Shown: one piece after another, positions 25,025 through 33,582 of the stretch | Numbering within the stretch: the first letter of the stretch is position 1 | Layout: each line of letters starts with the position of its first letter | Source: an uncultured Pelagibacteraceae bacterium | GTDB lineage: Bacteria; Pseudomonadota; Alphaproteobacteria; Pelagibacterales; Pelagibacteraceae | Reading direction: 5' to 3' | Assembly (NCBI GenBank): GCA_902560565.1 | Contig: CACEMG010000011.1 | Span: 1-35,119, forward strand | Length of the DNA: 35,119 bases | Program-made: the position numbers and the translations under genes | The notes under the pieces: model-generated | Told to the model about the DNA's origin: nothing | The model's database searches: none | The model's input: the letters and a program-made list of their open reading frames with translations, nothing else

Positions 25025-26131
25025 ATGAGTAATTGTTTTATAATACTAGCCGCTGGACAAAGCAAAAGATTTAAATCGAGAAATTTAAAGCAATTTACAA
25101 ATTATAAAAATAAACCTGTATTAGAGCATTCATTAGATAAAATTATAAAAAGCGGCCTTTTTAGACATGTTATCCTGGTAACAAATAAAAAATCCCAAGT
25201 TAAAAGTAAGTATTTTTCTAAAACTAAAATTTTAAAGGGTGGAAAAGAAAGAAGTGACTCTTCTTTAATTGCAATTAAATATGCCAAAAAATTAAAAGTA
25301 AAAAATATTTTAATTCATGATGCTGCAAGACCAAATATTAACTTAAAATTAATAAAAAAAATTTTATTAAACTTAAAAAAAAATAAAGCTGTTGTTCCAT
25401 ACATTAACTCTACAGATGCGATAAAATATAATATAAATAAATTTACATATAATTTAAAAAAAAATAATACATATTTAACACAAACACCTCAGGGGTTCAG
25501 ATTTAATGATATATATAAATTGGCAAAGATGAATAAGGCAAAAATACAAGATGAGTCCAGTCTATTTATAAATAAAAATCTTAAAATAAAATTTATAAAA
25601 GGAGATGTAGAGAATTACAAAATTACCTACATAAATGAATTAAAAAATGTGCAAACATTTTATGGAATTGGTTTTGATGTACATAGACTAGTGCCTGGGC
25701 GAAAACTCTATTTAGGTGGCTTAAAAATTAAATCTAAGGTAGGTACATTAGGTCACTCTGATGGTGATCCAGTTCTTCATTCAATAACAGATGCTATTCT
25801 TGGGGCATGTAGAAAAGGTGATATAGGTCAAAAATTTTCAGATAAAAATATCAAATATAAAAATATAAGGTCAACCATACTTTTAAGTAAAGTAATAAAT
25901 GAAATTAAAAAAATTGATTTTCATATTAACAATTTAGATATAAATATTATCACTCAGACACCAAGAATTTCCAAATATAAAAATAAAATTATTAAATCAA
26001 TTTCAGATATTTGCGAAATATCAGAAAATAAAATAAACATAAAAGGTAAAACAACAGAAAAATTAGGAATTATAGGAAAAGAAAAAGCTATTGCTTGTGA
26101 GGTAATTGCTTCTCTATATAAATATGATTAA
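25025..26131 (+). CDS. ispDF: Bifunctional IspD/IspF isoprenoid enzyme
   Basis: Fusion catalysing two steps of the MEP pathway: CTP-dependent cytidylylation of methylerythritol phosphate (IspD, about 1-210) and cyclisation to methylerythritol cyclodiphosphate (IspF, about 215-368). The IspD part shows FIILAAGQSKRFKSRNLKQF (usual PKQ is LKQ here) and LIHDAARPN. The IspF part shows GIGFDVHRLVPGRKLYLGG with metal ligands D-x-H, LGHSDGDPVLHSITDAILGA, and TTEKLGIIGKEKAIACEV at the end. The fusion is typical of alphaproteobacteria. It leads a plus-strand run into pgpA and pncC by overlaps, and the AT-rich 34-base gap to ntrY must hold both promoters, at least in part. Confidence 0.96.
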   Translation: MSNCFIILAAGQSKRFKSRNLKQFTNYKNKPVLEHSLDKIIKSGLFRHVILVTNKKSQVKSKYFSKTKILKGGKERSDSSLIAIKYAKKLKVKNILIHDAARPNINLKLIKKILLNLKKNKAVVPYINSTDAIKYNINKFTYNLKKNNTYLTQTPQGFRFNDIYKLAKMNKAKIQDESSLFINKNLKIKFIKGDVENYKITYINELKNVQTFYGIGFDVHRLVPGRKLYLGGLKIKSKVGTLGHSDGDPVLHSITDAILGACRKGDIGQKFSDKNIKYKNIRSTILLSKVINEIKKIDFHINNLDINIITQTPRISKYKNKIIKSISDICEISENKINIKGKTTEKLGIIGKEKAIACEVIASLYKYD

Positions 26132-26618
26132 TACATTTAATTTTTTACTAGTAACATTGTTAGGAATTGGAAAAATTAGTAAAATACCAGGTAGCGTTGC
26201 CTCTTTAGTTACTACAATTTTTTTATTTTTTTTATTTCACATTTTAAATTTAGCACCTGATATTATTTTAACTATTGTAATCTTAATATTTTTTATTTCC
26301 CTTTATTCTGTAAACCAATTCATTAAAAATATGGATAATAAGGATCCAAAGGAAGTTGTTATTGATGAATTTATTGGTCAATCAATTCCAATATGTTTAT
26401 ATGAAATTGCACACGAAGGAATAAAAGAGACGAATGAAACACTAACTTTTTACTTTATAATGTTTATATTGTTCAGAATTTTTGATATTACAAAACCTTA
26501 CCCTGTTAGCTACTATGATAAAAATTTTAAGAATAGTTTTGGTGTTATTATGGATGATGTATGCGCGGGTTTATATGTAGTTGCTGTATTGGTTTTATAT
26601 ATGGTTTTCACATCATGA
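26124..26618 (+). CDS. pgpA: Phosphatidylglycerophosphatase A
   Basis: Inner-membrane enzyme dephosphorylating phosphatidylglycerophosphate to phosphatidylglycerol, 164 residues with about four helices. Family motifs are present: GIGKISKIPGSVASL near the N-terminus, NKDPKEVVIDEFIGQ, LFRIFDITKPYPVSYYD and GVIMDDVCAGLY. The ATG at 26124 overlaps the ispDF stop (ATGATTAA), which I prefer over an in-frame TTG at 26106 because it starts the protein at the usual place. It overlaps the next gene by ATGA. Confidence 0.93.
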   Translation: MINTFNFLLVTLLGIGKISKIPGSVASLVTTIFLFFLFHILNLAPDIILTIVILIFFISLYSVNQFIKNMDNKDPKEVVIDEFIGQSIPICLYEIAHEGIKETNETLTFYFIMFILFRIFDITKPYPVSYYDKNFKNSFGVIMDDVCAGLYVVAVLVLYMVFTS

Positions 26619-27088
26619 AGATAATTTCTAGAAAATTAGTTCAATTGTTAAAAAAAAAAAAATTAAAAATCTCTTTAGCTGAATCATGTACAGGAGGGTT
26701 GCTAGCAAGTTCAATTACTTCTGTAAGTGGGTCTTCTGAAATTTTTACATTAGGTCTTGTGACATATTCAAATCAAGCGAAAATTAATATTTTAAAAGTT
26801 CGAAAAAATATTATAACAAAATATGGAGCAGTTAGTCATGAAACATGTTTATCAATGGTAAAAAACTTAAACAAAATCAGTAAAACAAATATTTCAGTTT
26901 CCATAACTGGAATCGCGGGACCAACAGGCGGAAGTAAGGAAAAACCAGTAGGATTAGTTTATATAGGTTTAAAAAAAAACAATAAAATCTCTATTAATAA
27001 ATATTTATTTAAAAATAAAAAAAGAAATTCAATTCAAAAAGCAGCTGTCAATAAGGCTTTAAACCTTGCTTTAAGTCTTGCCAAATAA
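26615..27088 (+). CDS. pncC: CinA C-terminal-like nicotinamide-nucleotide amidase
   Basis: Small deamidase of 157 residues that would convert NMN to nicotinate mononucleotide for NAD recycling. The full CinA C-terminal domain is present: KISLAESCTGGLLASSITSVSGSSE, LVTYSNQAK, YGAVSHET and SITGIAGPTGGSKEKPVGLVYIG. The N-terminal molybdopterin-binding half of long CinA is missing, so this is the stand-alone PncC form. The ATG at 26615 overlaps the pgpA stop (ATGA); the frame extends further upstream but only inside pgpA. Its 3' end overlaps the convergent ratA-like gene by 18 bases. Confidence 0.92.
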   Translation: MKIISRKLVQLLKKKKLKISLAESCTGGLLASSITSVSGSSEIFTLGLVTYSNQAKINILKVRKNIITKYGAVSHETCLSMVKNLNKISKTNISVSITGIAGPTGGSKEKPVGLVYIGLKKNNKISINKYLFKNKKRNSIQKAAVNKALNLALSLAK

Positions 27089-27520
27089 ATCTTCTGCTCT
27101 TTTTTGAAAAGCATCTGCTATTTTATTAAGGCCATATTTGAAAGATTTAGTCATCAAAATATTTAAAAATTTATTTTTAAGCTCAAAATCAACATCAAAT
27201 GATACTTCTGTCATATTCTCTTTGTCATTGAAATTCCAACGATTTTCTAAATATTTTAGTGGACCATCAATATTCGTGACATATATTGTTTCTTTTTTTT
27301 TATTGTACCTAACATCACTTTTGTATGTATCTTTAAAAATTCCTTTTCCAATTGTCAAATCAGCAATAATAAAAATATTTTCTCCCTTGTCTTCGCGTTT
27401 ATAGACTTTAGAATTTATACAATAAGGAATAAAAGTAGGATATTTGTCAATGTCTAGAACTAAATTGATTAAGTTATCTTTTTCAACTTCAATTAATCTT
27501 TTGACTGATGCTTGAGGCAT
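27071..27520 (-). CDS. COQ10/RatA-type START-domain protein
   Basis: Single-domain lipid-binding protein of 149 residues (polyketide cyclase / COQ10 START family). It starts [34 protein letters not shown], the hallmark of this family, with [12 protein letters not shown] in the middle and the C-terminal helix [21 protein letters not shown]. The eukaryotic homologue binds ubiquinone and aids its transport; the E. coli homologue RatA was described as a ribosome-association factor. In this alphaproteobacterial lipA-ratA context the ubiquinone role is the likelier one. Its start lies 32 bases inside lipA and its end overlaps the convergent pncC. Confidence 0.9.
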   Translation of the reverse strand: MPQASVKRLIEVEKDNLINLVLDIDKYPTFIPYCINSKVYKREDKGENIFIIADLTIGKGIFKDTYKSDVRYNKKKETIYVTNIDGPLKYLENRWNFNDKENMTEVSFDVDFELKNKFLNILMTKSFKYGLNKIADAFQKRAEDLFGKT

Positions 27521-28436
27521 TTAAATTAAATCTTTGAATTTTTAATTTTCTAAAATCTTCATCGGCATGATAAGACGATCTAGTTAAAGGTGTTGAAGAT
27601 ACTAGTAAAAATCCTTTAGATTTTGCGATCTCACCAAGTTCTTTAAATTCATCAGGATGATAGTATCTTTCAAGTGGATGATGCTTGGATGATGGTTGTA
27701 AATATTGACCAATTGTCAAAAAGTCAACATTGGCAGAGATCAAATCATCCATAACTTGGATAATTTCATCTTTTTTTTCACCTAAACCAACCATAATTCC
27801 AGATTTAGTAAATATATTTTTATTCATCTCTTTAGATTTTTTTAAAAGTTCTAGTGAAGCGAAATATCTAGCTCCTGGTCTGATTTGCTTATAGAGACCA
27901 GGTACTGTTTCAATATTGTGATTAAATACATCGGGATTAGCCTCAATTACTTTTTTATATGCTTCCCCTTTTCTAAGAAAGTCTGGAGTTAGGACCTCTA
28001 TTGATGTATTTTGATTAATTTTTTTTGTTGCCAATATTACATCGTGAAAATGATTTGAACCACCGTCAGGTAAATCATCTCTGTCAACTGATGTTATTAC
28101 TACATGATTAAGATTTAATTTCTTCACAGCATTTGATATTTTATATGGCTCAAATGGATCAAGCGGCTGCGGTTTTCCAGTACTTACGTCGCAAAAAGCG
28201 CATGCTCTAGTACAAGTATCTCCCATTATCATAAAAGTTGCATGCCTTTTACTCCAACATTCGGTTATATTTGGACAGTTTGCTTCCTGACAAACTGTCA
28301 CTAGTTTACTTTTGTTAATTAAGCTTTTGGTTTTAAAAAATTCTTTGCTATTGATTAATTTAGATTTAATCCAACTTGGTTTTCTTTTGATTGGATTAAC
28401 TGGTTTATTTACTTTTTCTGGATGTCTAACCTTCAT
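27489..28436 (-). CDS. lipA: Lipoyl synthase
   Basis: Radical SAM enzyme inserting two sulfurs into protein-bound octanoyl groups to make lipoyl cofactors, 315 residues. Both iron-sulfur clusters are supported. The auxiliary cluster has Cys49, Cys54, Cys60 ([12 protein letters not shown]) and the SAM cluster has Cys75, Cys79, Cys82 (CTRACAFC). The third auxiliary-cluster ligand, the serine in RSSYHADE, is near the C-terminus. I start at the ATG at 28436, inside the end of the upstream ftsB-like gene; an alternative TTG at 28445 adds three residues. No ribosome site is seen. The pdh genes often located next to it in related genomes are absent here. Confidence 0.96.
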   Translation of the reverse strand: MKVRHPEKVNKPVNPIKRKPSWIKSKLINSKEFFKTKSLINKSKLVTVCQEANCPNITECWSKRHATFMIMGDTCTRACAFCDVSTGKPQPLDPFEPYKISNAVKKLNLNHVVITSVDRDDLPDGGSNHFHDVILATKKINQNTSIEVLTPDFLRKGEAYKKVIEANPDVFNHNIETVPGLYKQIRPGARYFASLELLKKSKEMNKNIFTKSGIMVGLGEKKDEIIQVMDDLISANVDFLTIGQYLQPSSKHHPLERYYHPDEFKELGEIAKSKGFLLVSSTPLTRSSYHADEDFRKLKIQRFNLNASSISQKIN

Positions 28437-28734
28437 TTTCAACAATTATATATGTTGTTTCACCTTTTTTACCAAGCATCAATTTGTCTCTTATAAGAAT
28501 ATCAATATAATCATAATCAAGTTTATCACTTAAATGGACATTTTTTAATTCAATATCTTTTATATCTTCAATCACTTTGTTTTCTTGAATTCGTAAATTT
28601 TCTAATAATTCTTTTTTTTCAATAAATGCAAACAAGCCTCTTTGACCTCCAAAAAGATTTGCTAAAATGTATAAGAATAACAAAGACAAGAGAATAATTT
28701 TTAAATTTTCTTTTATTTTAAATATAATAGTCAT
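28426..28734 (-). CDS. FtsB/DivIC-type septum formation protein
   Basis: Small bitopic cell-division protein of 102 residues. It has a short cytoplasmic start, one membrane helix (about 11-28, [19 protein letters not shown]), a GQRGLF turn, then a coiled coil with heptad leucines/isoleucines (about 34-72) and a short periplasmic end containing [16 protein letters not shown]. FtsB bridges FtsL and FtsQ in the divisome. The position immediately after eno is the classic ftsB location in proteobacteria. It overlaps eno by ATGA at its start and lipA by 11 bases at its end. Confidence 0.85.
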   Translation of the reverse strand: MTIIFKIKENLKIILLSLLFLYILANLFGGQRGLFAFIEKKELLENLRIQENKVIEDIKDIELKNVHLSDKLDYDYIDILIRDKLMLGKKGETTYIIVENEG

Positions 28735-29984
28735 AGTCGATTCATTTTAGCATAAGATCCTAAATCTTCTTCAATTCTTATTAGTTGATTATATTTTGCA
28801 ACTCGTTCAGATCTTGATAATGACCCTGTTTTAATTTGGTTTGAGTTAGTACCCACAGCAAGATCCGCAATAAAAGTATCTTCGGTGTCCCCTGATCTAT
28901 GTGAAATAATGGTATTATATCCAATATTATTTGCAAATCTGATAACATCTAATGTTTCAGATACTGTCCCAATTTGATTGAGTTTAATCAAAATTGAATT
29001 AGATGACTCAAATAAAAAACCTTTTTTAAGTCTTTCCAAATTGGTTACATATAGGTCATCACCTACTATTTGTAATTTTTTAGTAGCTTTATTTAATTTA
29101 CTCCATGCTGACCAATCATTTTCAAAAAAAGGGTCCTCAATAGACTTAATTTTAAATTTTTTGACTAATTTAAGATACTTATTTATTGTTTGCTCTACAT
29201 TTAAGTATTTTTTTGAATGAATTGAATATTTCTTGTTTTTATATAATTCATTAGCGGCAACATCTAAACAGATTGATATTTGTTTACCATTTTTAAAACC
29301 AGCTTTTTCTATAGATTTTACTATTAATTTTAATGCTTCTTCATTGCTTGATATCATTGGAGCAAATCCACCTTCGTCTCCTACAGAAATTGACATTCCT
29401 TTATCTGAAATAATTTTTTTTAAACATTGTATAACCAAAAAGCACATTCTCACAGCTTCTGAGAAATTTTTTGCTCCATCTGGACGGATCATAAATTCTT
29501 GTATTCTTAATTTATTGTTTGCATGTGCGCCACCATTAATTATATTCATCATGGGATAAGGTAGTTTAAAGTTTTTTTTTATTATAAAATTTTTGTATAG
29601 AGGAATTCCTTTTATTTTTGATGAGAGTTTTTTGACAGCCATAGAAACAGCTAAAATTGCATTTGCTCCAATTTTAGTTTTATGTTTAGTGCCGTCTAAA
29701 TTAATTAAAATTGAGTCTATGAGTTCTTGATTATGAACATTTTTATTTAATAATTTTTTTGATATTTTTGAATTAATGTATTTAACAGGACCAAAAACAC
29801 TTTTTCTAAGATATTTATTATTATTTTTGTCTCTTTTCTCGTGAGCCTCATAAGATCCTGTAGATGCACCAGAAGGACAAATTGCGCTTGAACTTTTTTC
29901 ATTGCTAAAAACTTCTGCTTCAATGGTTGGGTTTCCTCTGCTATCAAATACCTGTCTTGCTTTAATTCTGGTAATTTTACTCAT
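28731..29984 (-). CDS. eno: Enolase
   Basis: Converts 2-phosphoglycerate to phosphoenolpyruvate, 417 residues, a normal length (about 420-430). It begins ITRIKARQVFDSRGNPTIEAEV and has the flexible loop CPSGASTGSYEAHEKRD. Magnesium and catalytic motifs follow: GDEGGFAP, SICLDVAANELY (metal-ligand Asp in LDVA), SIEDPFFENDW and GDDLYVTN. The active-site lysine lies in SILIKLNQIGT, and the signature SHRSGDTEDTFIADLAVG is near the end. It overlaps kdsA and the ftsB-like gene by 4 bases each, inside the pyrG > kdsA > eno > ftsB run. Confidence 0.97.
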   Translation of the reverse strand: MSKITRIKARQVFDSRGNPTIEAEVFSNEKSSSAICPSGASTGSYEAHEKRDKNNNKYLRKSVFGPVKYINSKISKKLLNKNVHNQELIDSILINLDGTKHKTKIGANAILAVSMAVKKLSSKIKGIPLYKNFIIKKNFKLPYPMMNIINGGAHANNKLRIQEFMIRPDGAKNFSEAVRMCFLVIQCLKKIISDKGMSISVGDEGGFAPMISSNEEALKLIVKSIEKAGFKNGKQISICLDVAANELYKNKKYSIHSKKYLNVEQTINKYLKLVKKFKIKSIEDPFFENDWSAWSKLNKATKKLQIVGDDLYVTNLERLKKGFLFESSNSILIKLNQIGTVSETLDVIRFANNIGYNTIISHRSGDTEDTFIADLAVGTNSNQIKTGSLSRSERVAKYNQLIRIEEDLGSYAKMNRL

Positions 29985-30808
29985 TTACTTTTTATAAGCT
30001 TATCTATTTCATGCAATTGATTTAATAATTGTTCTAATTTATTAATTGGTAACATGTTTGGGCCATCTGAAGGTGCATTATCTGGATCCTGATGAGTTTC
30101 AATAAAAACACCCGCTACACCAACTGCTACAGCTGCTCTCGCTAAATATTCTACAAATTCTCTTTGACCACCACTTTTGTCTCCCATCCCACCAGGTTGT
30201 TGTACGGAATGAGTAGCATCAAATATTACAGGATATCCTAATTTAGACATTATTGGTAATGATCTCATATCTGATACTAGAGTATTGTAACCAAAGCTCG
30301 CTCCTCTCTCTGTAACCAAAATATTATTATTTCCAGAATCAGAAATTTTTTTTGTCACATTTGCCATGTCCCATGGTGCTAAAAATTGACCTTTTTTAAC
30401 GTTGATTATTTTTTTTGTTTTTGCAGCAGCAATCAATAAGTCAGTTTGTCTACAAAGAAATGCTGGAATCTGCAAAATATCTACATGATTTGAAACAGCC
30501 AAGCATTGTTGCTCATTATGAATATCTGTTAAGATAGGTATATTTAAATCTTTTTTAATTTTATCAAAAACCGGTAGAGACTTTTCTAATCCAGCTCCTC
30601 TTTTACCTTTTAAACTTGTTCGATTTGCTTTATCAAACGACGTTTTAAAAATAAAACCAATACTAAATTTATCAGCTATTTCTTTTATTTTTCCAGCCAT
30701 ATCCATCGAATGTTGTTCTGATTCCAATTGACATGGACCAGCAATTAAAGTGAATGTATCTTTGTTGGAGATTTTTATTCCATTGCAATTAATTATTTTA
30801 TCTTCCAT
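29981..30808 (-). CDS. kdsA: KDO-8-phosphate synthase
   Basis: Condenses phosphoenolpyruvate with arabinose 5-phosphate, the first committed step to KDO of lipopolysaccharide. It is 275 residues, a TIM barrel of usual length. Key blocks: LIAGPCQLES, FIFKTSFDKANRTSLKGKRGAGLE, PILTDIHNEQQ, ILQIPAFLCRQTDLL, KKGQFLAPWDM, FDATHSVQQPGG and ETHQDPDNAPSDGPN. The cysteine in AGPC (Asn in the E. coli enzyme) marks it as a probable metal-dependent class II enzyme. Its presence implies that the cell makes KDO-containing outer-membrane glycolipid. It overlaps pyrG by 1 base and eno by 4. Confidence 0.95.
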   Translation of the reverse strand: MEDKIINCNGIKISNKDTFTLIAGPCQLESEQHSMDMAGKIKEIADKFSIGFIFKTSFDKANRTSLKGKRGAGLEKSLPVFDKIKKDLNIPILTDIHNEQQCLAVSNHVDILQIPAFLCRQTDLLIAAAKTKKIINVKKGQFLAPWDMANVTKKISDSGNNNILVTERGASFGYNTLVSDMRSLPIMSKLGYPVIFDATHSVQQPGGMGDKSGGQREFVEYLARAAVAVGVAGVFIETHQDPDNAPSDGPNMLPINKLEQLLNQLHEIDKLIKSK

Positions 30809-32421
30809 TATTTTGATTTAGCAGCCTTAATAAATGAACAGAATAAAGGATGAGGGTTTAAAGGTCTAGATTTAAATTCAGGATGAAATTGAACACCTAT
30901 AAACCACGGGTGATTCTTTAATTCAATTATTTCAGGTAAATTATTGTTTAGCGACATTCCTGAAAAAATCATACCATTGGACTCAAATTTATTTTGCAAA
31001 TGTTTATTAACCTCGTATCTATGTCTATGTCTTTCATTAATATTAGTTGATTTGTATATTTTTTTTACTAGAGAATTATGTCGTAATTTTGCTTTATAAA
31101 TACCTAATCTCATAGTACCGCCTAATTCTTTATTAGTACCTTTAATAATTTTCCCATCTTTATCCCATTCATTCATTAGACCAATAACTGGAAAGCATTT
31201 TTTGTCTAACTCGGTTGATCCAGCATGCTTAATATTCAGTTTATTTCTAGCAAATTCAATAACGGCCATTTGCATACCAAAACATATTCCAAAGAAAGGA
31301 ATTTTATTTCTTCTAGCAAAATTAATTGCTGCTATTTTGCCCTCTGTGCCCCTTTTTCCAAAGCCACCTGGTATTAGAATGCCTGAGACATTTTTAAGTA
31401 ATTTCTTAACATCTTGTTTCTTTAAATTATCAGACTCAATTCTTTGTAGATTTACTTTTACTTTATTAAAAATTCCACCATGAATTAAAGCTTCATCTAA
31501 AGATTTATAAGCATCTTTTAAATTAACATATTTTCCAATAATCGCTATATTCACCTGTTTTTTTGAATTTAAAACAGTATTAGTTATTTTTTTCCATGGT
31601 GTTAAATTTGCGTTCTTTTTTGGTTTTAAATTAAAATATTTTAAAACTTGTCTATTTAATTTTTCTTTATGAAAACTTATAGGTGCTTCATAAATTGTTC
31701 TTACATCAACAGTTTCGATAACATTATCTATTGGTACATTGCAAAATAATGATATTTTTTTTCTTTGGTCTATTGGGATTGATTTTTGAGATCTGCATAT
31801 AACTATATCTGGTTGAATACCTAAACTTCTAAGCTCTTTAACTGAATGTTGCGTAGGTTTAGTTTTAATTTCATCAGATGATTTTAAAAAAGGAACAAGT
31901 GTCAGATGTATAAATAAACTTCTTTTTTTTCCAACATCATTTGCAAATTGTCTTATAGCTTCAACAAAAGGCAAACTCTCAATATCTCCTACAGTTCCAC
32001 CTACTTCGCAAATTATAAAATCTTCATTAGTTATATCACCTTTTATAAATTCTTTAATCCTATCGGTTACATGAGGTATCACCTGTACAGTTTTACCTAA
32101 GTACTTACCTGTTCTCTCTTTTTTAATTATATCGCTGTAAATTTTACCAGTAGTAATATTGTCGGTTTTTTTTGCTGAAATATTTGAAAATCTTTCGTAG
32201 TGACCAAGATCTAGATCTGTCTCTGCACCATCATCGGTAACAAAAACTTCACCATGTTGAAATGGACTCATTGTACCCGGATCTACATTTAAGTATGGAT
32301 CCATTTTTCTGAGTCTTACTTTGAAACCTTGAGATTTGAGTAGATATGCTAGTGATGCTGATGATAAACCTTTTCCCAAAGATGAAACCACGCCGCCAGT
32401 AACGAATATGTATCGCGCCAT
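30808..32421 (-). CDS. pyrG: CTP synthase
   Basis: Aminates UTP to CTP using glutamine, 537 residues. The N-terminal amidoligase domain has YIFVTGGVVSSLGKGLSSASLA, KMDPYLNVDPGTMSPFQHGEVFVTDDGAETDLDLGHYERF and CEVGGTVGDIESLPFVEA. The C-terminal class I glutaminase (about 290-537) has GILIPGGFGKRG, nucleophile Cys in FFGICFGMQMAVIEFARN (Phe instead of the more common Leu after Cys) and the His-Glu pair in GVQFHPEFKSRP. It overlaps kdsA by one base and starts 40 bases after secG. Confidence 0.97.
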   Translation of the reverse strand: MARYIFVTGGVVSSLGKGLSSASLAYLLKSQGFKVRLRKMDPYLNVDPGTMSPFQHGEVFVTDDGAETDLDLGHYERFSNISAKKTDNITTGKIYSDIIKKERTGKYLGKTVQVIPHVTDRIKEFIKGDITNEDFIICEVGGTVGDIESLPFVEAIRQFANDVGKKRSLFIHLTLVPFLKSSDEIKTKPTQHSVKELRSLGIQPDIVICRSQKSIPIDQRKKISLFCNVPIDNVIETVDVRTIYEAPISFHKEKLNRQVLKYFNLKPKKNANLTPWKKITNTVLNSKKQVNIAIIGKYVNLKDAYKSLDEALIHGGIFNKVKVNLQRIESDNLKKQDVKKLLKNVSGILIPGGFGKRGTEGKIAAINFARRNKIPFFGICFGMQMAVIEFARNKLNIKHAGSTELDKKCFPVIGLMNEWDKDGKIIKGTNKELGGTMRLGIYKAKLRHNSLVKKIYKSTNINERHRHRYEVNKHLQNKFESNGMIFSGMSLNNNLPEIIELKNHPWFIGVQFHPEFKSRPLNPHPLFCSFIKAAKSK

Positions 32422-32461
32422 GGAATTATGTTATAGCGAATTATTTTTAAAATGAAAATAC

Positions 32462-32764
32462 TTAATTATTGTTTTCAGGAATTTTTGGGACTTCCTCTGA
32501 ATTTTCCTCTATTTTATCAATGACAGAGGATTCTGACACCAATTCGCCTCTTGATATAATTGTCAAAGAAAGACTGCAAATAATAAATAAAGTAGCAATA
32601 ATTGCAGTAGCTTTAGTAAAAAAATCACCTGATGTTCGGGAAAACATAAAACTTTCTTGAGAAACTCCAATTCCTAGAGCTCCTCCTTCAGATTTTTGTA
32701 ATAAGACGATTATTACCAATAAAACGGCTAGAACTACATTTACCACTAATAGAATATTTTCCAT
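32462..32764 (-). CDS. secG: Preprotein translocase subunit SecG
   Basis: Small SecYEG subunit of 100 residues with two membrane helices (about 3-20 and 52-72). The conserved connecting loop is visible: LLQKSEGGALGIGVSQESFMFSRTSGDFFTKATAI. The acidic tail (VIDKIEENSEEVPK) is poorly conserved. It lies 5 bases after tpiA and 40 before pyrG; secG between tpiA and pyrG is usual in alphaproteobacteria. Confidence 0.93.
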   Translation of the reverse strand: MENILLVVNVVLAVLLVIIVLLQKSEGGALGIGVSQESFMFSRTSGDFFTKATAIIATLFIICSLSLTIISRGELVSESSVIDKIEENSEEVPKIPENNN

Positions 32765-32769
32765 GAGAG

Positions 32770-33525
32770 TTAATTAAACGTTTTTTTTATTATATCAATA
32801 AATTTATTACTATTTTGAGATGCCCCACCTATTAAAAATCCATCCAGATTCGTTATTTTTTTTAATAAAGAAATATTTTTTGTATTAACAGATCCACCAT
32901 ATAAAATTTTAGGGTTTTTAAATTTCATATTATTAATTAAAAAAAGTTTTATGAAATTTGTAGTATTTTCTAAATCTTGAGATTTGGGAATTATACCAGA
33001 GCCTATAGACCAAACAGGTTCATATGCAATTAATATATTTTTTTTGTTTTTTACTTTTTTAAGTCCTTTGCTAAGCTGACTCAGTAAAATTTTTTTAGTT
33101 AATTTTTTCCTTTTTTGTTTAGAAGTTTCACCGATACAAAAAATTACTTTTAGTTTACTTTCGGTAGCTGAAATTATTTTTTTGTTTATAATATTATCAT
33201 TTTCACCTTTTGCTCTTTTTTCAGAGTGTCCTAAAATGACATATTCACATTTTAAGGATTTTATCATCATTGAATTTATGGATCCAGTGGGAGGACCATA
33301 GGTTGAACCAAAACTACAATTTTGCGCACCAGTCTTTATGTTGGTTTTTTTTAATTTTTGTATAAATGGATGTATCAACGTAAAGGGTGGACAATAAATA
33401 ATTTTTAAGTTTTTTGCTTTTTTATTTTTTTTCTTGAATTTTATAACCTTATTTAATGAATTCACGCTATTTAAATGACCATACATTTTCCAATTTGCCA
33501 CGAAATATCTTAATTTATTTGTCAT
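32770..33525 (-). CDS. tpiA: Triosephosphate isomerase
   Basis: Interconverts dihydroxyacetone phosphate and glyceraldehyde 3-phosphate, 251 residues. Catalytic residues are in place: Lys13 (VANWKMYG), His100 (VILGHSEKR) and Glu169 (AYEPVWSIGSG). The phosphate loop GGSVN and IGGAS are near the end. The usual GAFTGEIS segment at the dimer interface reads YGPPTGSIN at 77-85, so the conserved Glu of TGE is Ser82. Divergent from the ppiD-like gene with a 57-base gap; first gene of the tpiA > secG > pyrG run. Confidence 0.94.
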   Translation of the reverse strand: MTNKLRYFVANWKMYGHLNSVNSLNKVIKFKKKNKKAKNLKIIYCPPFTLIHPFIQKLKKTNIKTGAQNCSFGSTYGPPTGSINSMMIKSLKCEYVILGHSEKRAKGENDNIINKKIISATESKLKVIFCIGETSKQKRKKLTKKILLSQLSKGLKKVKNKKNILIAYEPVWSIGSGIIPKSQDLENTTNFIKLFLINNMKFKNPKILYGGSVNTKNISLLKKITNLDGFLIGGASQNSNKFIDIIKKTFN

Positions 33526-33582
33526 ATTTACTTATTTAATCTATAGGTTTGTCGTTTATAGTTCAATAATTTAAAAAAAACG

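Noticed and set aside
26561-26614. Upstream extension of the pncC frame
   Set aside because: It is entirely inside pgpA; the ATG at 26615 overlapping the pgpA stop gives the normal family length.
29747-29947. 66-residue minus-strand open frame inside eno
   Set aside because: It is an out-of-frame shadow of the enolase coding sequence with no ribosome site or recognisable protein.
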